A stretch of 64,000 bases of DNA from Bifidobacterium asteroides (GTDB taxonomy: Bacteria; Actinomycetota; Actinomycetes; Actinomycetales; Bifidobacteriaceae), in assembly GCF_019469425.1 (NCBI RefSeq), contig NZ_CP048272.1:434001-498000 (forward strand), in the 5' to 3' direction. The translations under genes and the position numbers were made by a program. Below, piece by piece: positions 60,493 to 64,000 of this stretch. Every line of letters begins with the position of its first letter. The stretch's first letter is position 1. The notes below the pieces were generated by a model, which was not told the origin of the DNA, did not search any database, and saw only the letters and a program-made list of their open reading frames with translations.

Positions 60493-61181
60493 CCCTGCGT
60501 CTCCTTTCCCCGGTCCGAGACCGACGCGTTCATGCTACGCGCTGCCTCCTGCTCACGCTGGTGGAGAACCTCCAGGCCGGCACGCACATCCTGACTCATC
60601 TTGCCCAGCTGGGTGTCGAGCTCGCCCATGACCTGGGCGGCATACCCATCGGCCCCCTGGACCAGACGGTCTGCCTGGGCCTGGGCCGTGTCGATGATGG
60701 TCTGGGCCTTCTGCCGGGCTATGGCCACCACATTCTCCTGACCAGCCAGGAAGCGGGCCTGCTCGCCAGCCTCCTTGACGATGTCTGCAGCTCGACTCTG
60801 GGCGTCGGATACGGTGGCGTTGGCCTGGGTCTGTGCCGTGTTCAGCCGGCGTTCCGCCTCTCTCATGAGCGCCGAGGCCCGCTCCAGCTGCACTGGCAGC
60901 ATCTTCTTGAGCTCGTTGAGATCGTCGGCCAGCTCGTCTCGGTCTACCTTGACCAGTCCCGGACTGAAAATGGGGGCCTTGGCCTCATCCAGCACGGCCT
61001 GGATCCGATCGATGATGTCATAGACGGTGGTGAATTCCGATCGGGGGTTCCCGCTCTCGCTTCGATCCTCCTGCAGGTCGGGCAGGTCCTTCATGTCGAC
61101 TGCGGACCTGGGAGCGCTCGCTCTGGTCGAGTCGTCGATAGGCTCCTTATCGTCCCTCTCCTGGGTCTGCTCGTTCATCAT
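60489..61181 (-). CDS. DivIVA-like coiled-coil protein, probable SepIVA orthologue
   Basis: This is a 230-residue protein. Residues 50-75 ([20 protein letters not shown]) form an N-terminal helical domain; residues 80-215 are a continuous coiled coil rich in Ala, Gln and Glu, resembling ATP synthase subunit b. Mycobacterial SepIVA, a septation and intracellular-membrane protein, occupies the same place next to DUF177 and rnc, so orthology is inferred from synteny and architecture. Overlaps coaD and the DUF177 gene by four bases each. Confidence 0.78.
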   Translation of the reverse strand: MMNEQTQERDDKEPIDDSTRASAPRSAVDMKDLPDLQEDRSESGNPRSEFTTVYDIIDRIQAVLDEAKAPIFSPGLVKVDRDELADDLNELKKMLPVQLERASALMREAERRLNTAQTQANATVSDAQSRAADIVKEAGEQARFLAGQENVVAIARQKAQTIIDTAQAQADRLVQGADGYAAQVMGELDTQLGKMSQDVRAGLEVLHQREQEAARSMNASVSDRGKETQG

Positions 61182-61687
61182 TGGCTCTTTTCCGTGTGCG
61201 GTGTGTCCCTGTGCAAGGTGTTTATCAATGCATCCACGACGCTGTCAGGGACCATGCCGGTGATGTCCCCTCCATGTCTGGCCACGTCCTTGACGATGGT
61301 GCTGGAGATGTGCTCCCTTACCGGATCTGCTGGCAGGAAGAGCGTTTCCACCCCGGACAGCTTGCGATTGACCAGGGCCATGCCCAGCTCGGCCTCATAG
61401 TCCCCGTTCTGTCTCAGTCCCTTGACGATGACCGAGGCCCCCACCTTCCGGCAGTAGTCGGTGATCAGGCCATCGGTAGAGGCTACGGTGATGTTCGGGT
61501 ATCCGTCCTCGTCCAGGGCCCGGCGGATCATGGCCACCCGCTTCTGTTCGCTAAACATGGGGGTCTTGGCGGCATTGACGGCCACGACCACGTGGACCGT
61601 CTCGAAGAAGCAGGCGCAACGTTCGATCACATCCATGTGGCCGGAGGTGACCGGATCATATGAGCCAGGGCATACAGCGATAGTCAT
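61178..61687 (-). CDS. coaD: Phosphopantetheine adenylyltransferase
   Basis: This is a 169-residue nucleotidyltransferase, the fourth step of coenzyme A synthesis. It shows the T/SxGH ATP site ([15 protein letters not shown]), [19 protein letters not shown], and the [16 protein letters not shown] end motif. The stop overlaps the coiled-coil gene start. It heads the coaD-SepIVA-DUF177-rpmF transcription unit. Confidence 0.95.
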   Translation of the reverse strand: MTIAVCPGSYDPVTSGHMDVIERCACFFETVHVVVAVNAAKTPMFSEQKRVAMIRRALDEDGYPNITVASTDGLITDYCRKVGASVIVKGLRQNGDYEAELGMALVNRKLSGVETLFLPADPVREHISSTIVKDVARHGGDITGMVPDSVVDALINTLHRDTPHTEKSQ

Positions 61688-61740
61688 GATTCTCAGCGTA
61701 GCGCGTCATAGGGAGCGAACGTGTAGCTCGCCGCCGTACC

Positions 61741-62061
61741 ATGGATATCATGACTGCAAGCAAGAGCATTCGCATGGAGGATCCGGAGCGGGAGCAGAAC
61801 CCCGACCAGGGCACTGGCACGGCCGTTCTGGACCGTCCGGACACCGAGACCGCCGAAAAGACCCGCCTGAACGACCAGGGCGATGCCGACCGGTTCGCCC
61901 ACTACGTCTCCCGTGAGCGCATCGCCGAGTCCAAGCTGACCGGCCGGCCTGTCGTGGCCCTCTGCGGCAAGGTCTGGGTGCCCAAGCACGACCCCTCCCA
62001 GTACCCGGTCTGTCCGGACTGCAAGCGCATTTATGAACAGATGACCGGCGGCAGCCACTGA
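61741..62061 (+). CDS. DUF3039 domain protein
   Basis: This is a 106-residue actinobacterial protein of unknown function. The conserved core is DADRFAHYVSRERIAESKLTGRPVVALCGKVWVPKHDP, ending in VCPDCKRIYEQM, whose three cysteines (with ALCGK) suggest a zinc site. The first 45 residues are acidic and disordered. ATG 61750 is a close alternative start. Divergent from coaD over 53 bases. Confidence 0.85.
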   Translation: MDIMTASKSIRMEDPEREQNPDQGTGTAVLDRPDTETAEKTRLNDQGDADRFAHYVSRERIAESKLTGRPVVALCGKVWVPKHDPSQYPVCPDCKRIYEQMTGGSH

Positions 62062-62086
62062 GGGCTACTGAGCGGCACAGGCTGCT

Positions 62087-63106
62087 TCAGGACTGCCTGT
62101 CCAAGGCGATCCGGTCGATGAGGTCTAGCTCCTCCTGGCTGAAGTCGGCGGATTCGACAGCCTTGAGATTGTCCATGATCTGCTCGGGCTTGGAGGCGCC
62201 GATGAGCACCGAGGTGACAGCCGGGTCCCTGAGCAGCCAGGCTAGAGCCATCTCTGCCAGACTCTGGCCGCGTTGACGGGCCAGGCCGTTCAGGTTCTGG
62301 ATCTGCTTCAGCCGCTGAGGGGTCAGGGCGGACTCCTTGAGGAAGCGGCCGTCGGCCCGAATACGGCTGTCCTTGGGAATCCCCTGCAGGTAGCGGTCGG
62401 TCAGCAGCCCCTGGGCCAGCGGGCTGAAGGCGATCAGTCCCTTCTTCTCGTTCATTGTCATCCGTTTGAGGCCGTTGCCTTCGATGGTTCTGTCCAAGAT
62501 GGAATAGCGGTTTTGGTTGATGATGAAGGGGACGTGCATCTCGGTCAGGATGGCCGAGGCCCGTGCCATGGTCGGCCCGTCGTAGTTGGACAGTCCAAGG
62601 TAGAGGGCCTTGCCGCTGGTGACCGCTTGAGCCAGGGCGCCCATGGTCTCTTCTAGGGGCGTGTCCGGGTCGGGGCGGTGGTGGTAGAAGATGTCCACAT
62701 AGTCAAGTCCCAGCCGTTTCAGGCTCTGGTCCAGCCCGGACAGCAGATGCTTGCGTGAGCCGAGGTCCCCGTAAGGGCCAGGCCACATTTCATAACCGGC
62801 CTTGGTGGAGATGACCAGCTCCTGGCGATGGTGGCTGAAGCATTTCTGCAGGATGATTCCCATGTTGCGCTCAGCGGCGCCCGGTCCAGGCCCGTAATTG
62901 TCAGCCAGGTCGAAGTGGGTGATGCCGTGGTCGAAGGCCGTCGTGCATAGTCCCTGCATACGGTCCAGGGGCGTGGTGTCGCCGAAGTTGTGCCAGCAGC
63001 CCAGGCAAATGGGCGGCAATTTCAGACCGCTGTCTCCGCAGCGCCGGTAGGTTGTGGAATCATATCGGCTTGGGTCGGGCTGATGGTTTTCGGATCGCGC
63101 GCCCAT
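62087..63106 (-). CDS. Aldo/keto reductase, YghZ-type
   Basis: This is a 339-residue TIM-barrel NADPH-dependent reductase. The catalytic tetrad is visible as Asp and Tyr in FDLADNYG, Lys in ISTKAGYEMWPGPYGD, and His in FYHHRPDPDTP. NQNRYSILDR and SPLAQGLLTDRYLQG fit the YghZ / L-glyceraldehyde-3-phosphate reductase subgroup. Its start overlaps the stop of the pncB gene by one base (TGATG), so the two are coupled. Confidence 0.9.
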   Translation of the reverse strand: MGARSENHQPDPSRYDSTTYRRCGDSGLKLPPICLGCWHNFGDTTPLDRMQGLCTTAFDHGITHFDLADNYGPGPGAAERNMGIILQKCFSHHRQELVISTKAGYEMWPGPYGDLGSRKHLLSGLDQSLKRLGLDYVDIFYHHRPDPDTPLEETMGALAQAVTSGKALYLGLSNYDGPTMARASAILTEMHVPFIINQNRYSILDRTIEGNGLKRMTMNEKKGLIAFSPLAQGLLTDRYLQGIPKDSRIRADGRFLKESALTPQRLKQIQNLNGLARQRGQSLAEMALAWLLRDPAVTSVLIGASKPEQIMDNLKAVESADFSQEELDLIDRIALDRQS

Positions 63107-64000
63107 CAGATGCTCCTGACCAGGGTGGGCAGGACAGGCTCGCCCTTCATCAGGCTCAGGGCGTTGATGGGCAGCTCCTCAAGGGCCTTGGCCCGGTGCT
63201 CACGGGCGTCCAGGACGGCTTGCCCCCCCTGGTGCCCTGGCATGCTCTGGCCATGGTCCACGTAGGTGACCAGCAGATCTCGCCAGTCCTGATCAGGCGT
63301 ATAGGCCGACAAAGCCTGTTCGGCGCCCGAGATGACGTGCTCAGCGTCGGCCACCCCGTTGTGGTAGGAGCGGTAGGCCAGCTTGCGCCCCGGCACCGAG
63401 GCCTTGCCCACCGACTTCTTGGCCACGGCCTGCATGACTCCGTCGGAGTTCTCGCGCTCGGTCAGCTTGTAGACCATGGCGCAGGTGGGGGCCCCCGAAC
63501 CGGTGACCAGCATGGTGCCCACCCCGTAGGAGTCCACTGGAGCGTTCTGCAGGGAGGCGATGGCGTACTCGTCCAGATCGTTGGTGACGGTGATGGTGGC
63601 CTTGGTGGCTCCCAGGGAGTCCAGCTGGGCGCGGACCTGCTGGGCCAGCGAGCCCAGGTCTCCAGAGTCTATGCGGACCCCGCCCAGCTCTGGCCCGGCC
63701 ACCTCGACGGCTGTCCTGACGGCCTCCTCGATGGAGTAGGTGTCGGTCAGCAGGGTGGTTCCCTTGCCCAGGGCCTGAATCTGCCCTTGGAAGGCCTCGC
63801 GTTCATTGTCATGAAGGAGGGTGAATGAGTGGGCTGCGGTTCCGATGGCCTTAAAGCCATATCGCTTGGCCGCCAGCAGGTTTGATGTCCCCTGGAATCC
63901 GCCGACTATGGCCGCTCTGGCCGCTGCCACGGCTGCATATTCGTTGGCACGGCGCGCGCCCATATCCATGCAGGGCCGGCCCTTGGCTGCGGTGACCATG
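63106..64000 (-). CDS. pncB: Nicotinate phosphoribosyltransferase, C-terminal part (5' end outside window)
   Basis: About 298 residues are present; the gene continues past the right edge. The enzyme joins nicotinate to PRPP, the entry of NAD salvage. Segments seen are DMGARRANEYAAVAAARAA, GTAAHSFTLLHDNE, the phosphate-binding GGVRIDSGDLGSLAQQVR, and TNDLDEYAIASLQ. The C-terminal part (GRKLAYRSY) is also typical. Confidence 0.92.
   Translation of the reverse strand, partial: MVTAAKGRPCMDMGARRANEYAAVAAARAAIVGGFQGTSNLLAAKRYGFKAIGTAAHSFTLLHDNEREAFQGQIQALGKGTTLLTDTYSIEEAVRTAVEVAGPELGGVRIDSGDLGSLAQQVRAQLDSLGATKATITVTNDLDEYAIASLQNAPVDSYGVGTMLVTGSGAPTCAMVYKLTERENSDGVMQAVAKKSVGKASVPGRKLAYRSYHNGVADAEHVISGAEQALSAYTPDQDWRDLLVTYVDHGQSMPGHQGGQAVLDAREHRAKALEELPINALSLMKGEPVLPTLVRSI

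Noticed and set aside
1-64000. CRISPR arrays, insertion sequences, prophage genes or attachment-site repeats
   Set aside because: No regularly spaced repeats, transposase or integrase motifs, or phage structural genes were visible on either strand. The accessory stretches look like ordinary operon insertions.

Overview
The window reads as chromosomal DNA of a high-G+C actinobacterium. Protein resemblance by eye points to Bifidobacterium: an IclR-leuCD block, murA-plsC-gpsA-ddl, rpmB-recG-rsmD, ffh-rpsP-KH-rimM, an rnc-rpmF-DUF177-SepIVA-coaD run, DUF3039, and several binding-protein sugar transporters without their own ATPase. A cytochrome bd subunit I gene and a complete lutABC lactate-oxidation operon are unusual for intestinal bifidobacteria. 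They fit the oxygen-tolerant, insect-associated lineage (B. asteroides type). The species assignment is inference.

Layout. 1-3.5 kb: 3' end of cydA, a trans-polyprenyl diphosphate synthase and a metallophosphoesterase with altered metal ligands. 3.5-16.6 kb: a biosynthetic backbone (IclR regulator, leuC, leuD, murA, plsC-like, gpsA, ddl) interrupted by three tandem CPBP intramembrane protease genes. The middle CPBP gene has lost both catalytic-site histidines and carries a very long disordered N-terminal tail. 16.6-27.2 kb: an accessory stretch with a LacI-controlled ribose operon (rbsACBD), mechanosensitive channel, GNAT, sugar O-acetyltransferase, an orphan ABC ATPase and a broken HTH-membrane regulator. 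27.2-31.6 kb: rpmB, recG, rsmD, trmD. 31.9-34.4 kb: an MFS exporter and a DUF218 membrane protein. 34.7-37.7 kb: lutABC. 37.8-42 kb: rimM, KH protein, rpsP, an EEP-family protein and ffh, all on the minus strand.

42.2-51.6 kb is a carbohydrate locus: two complete CUT1 transporters (binding protein plus two permeases each, no ATPase), a small membrane protein, a GH172/DUF2961 glycosidase-like enzyme and a LacI regulator. Each transporter has its own LacI-type operator sequence, and the two differ. The second transporter has a clear -35/-10 promoter whose start point falls inside an operator. 51.6-64 kb: cysS, a class I glutamine amidotransferase, an ABC-F protein, ilvBN, rnc-rpmF-DUF177-SepIVA-coaD, DUF3039, an aldo/keto reductase and the 3' part of a nicotinate phosphoribosyltransferase gene.

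How it fits together. cydA, lutABC and perhaps the polyprenyl synthase could form an electron-transfer module (lactate to quinone to oxygen). leuCD and ilvBN supply branched-chain amino acids. The ribose and GH172 loci are inducible sugar uptake systems. The best candidate for something undescribed is the CPBP trio, with a pseudoprotease that resembles in layout the iRhom pseudoproteases of the unrelated rhomboid family. I saw no tRNA, rRNA, CRISPR array, insertion sequence or prophage.
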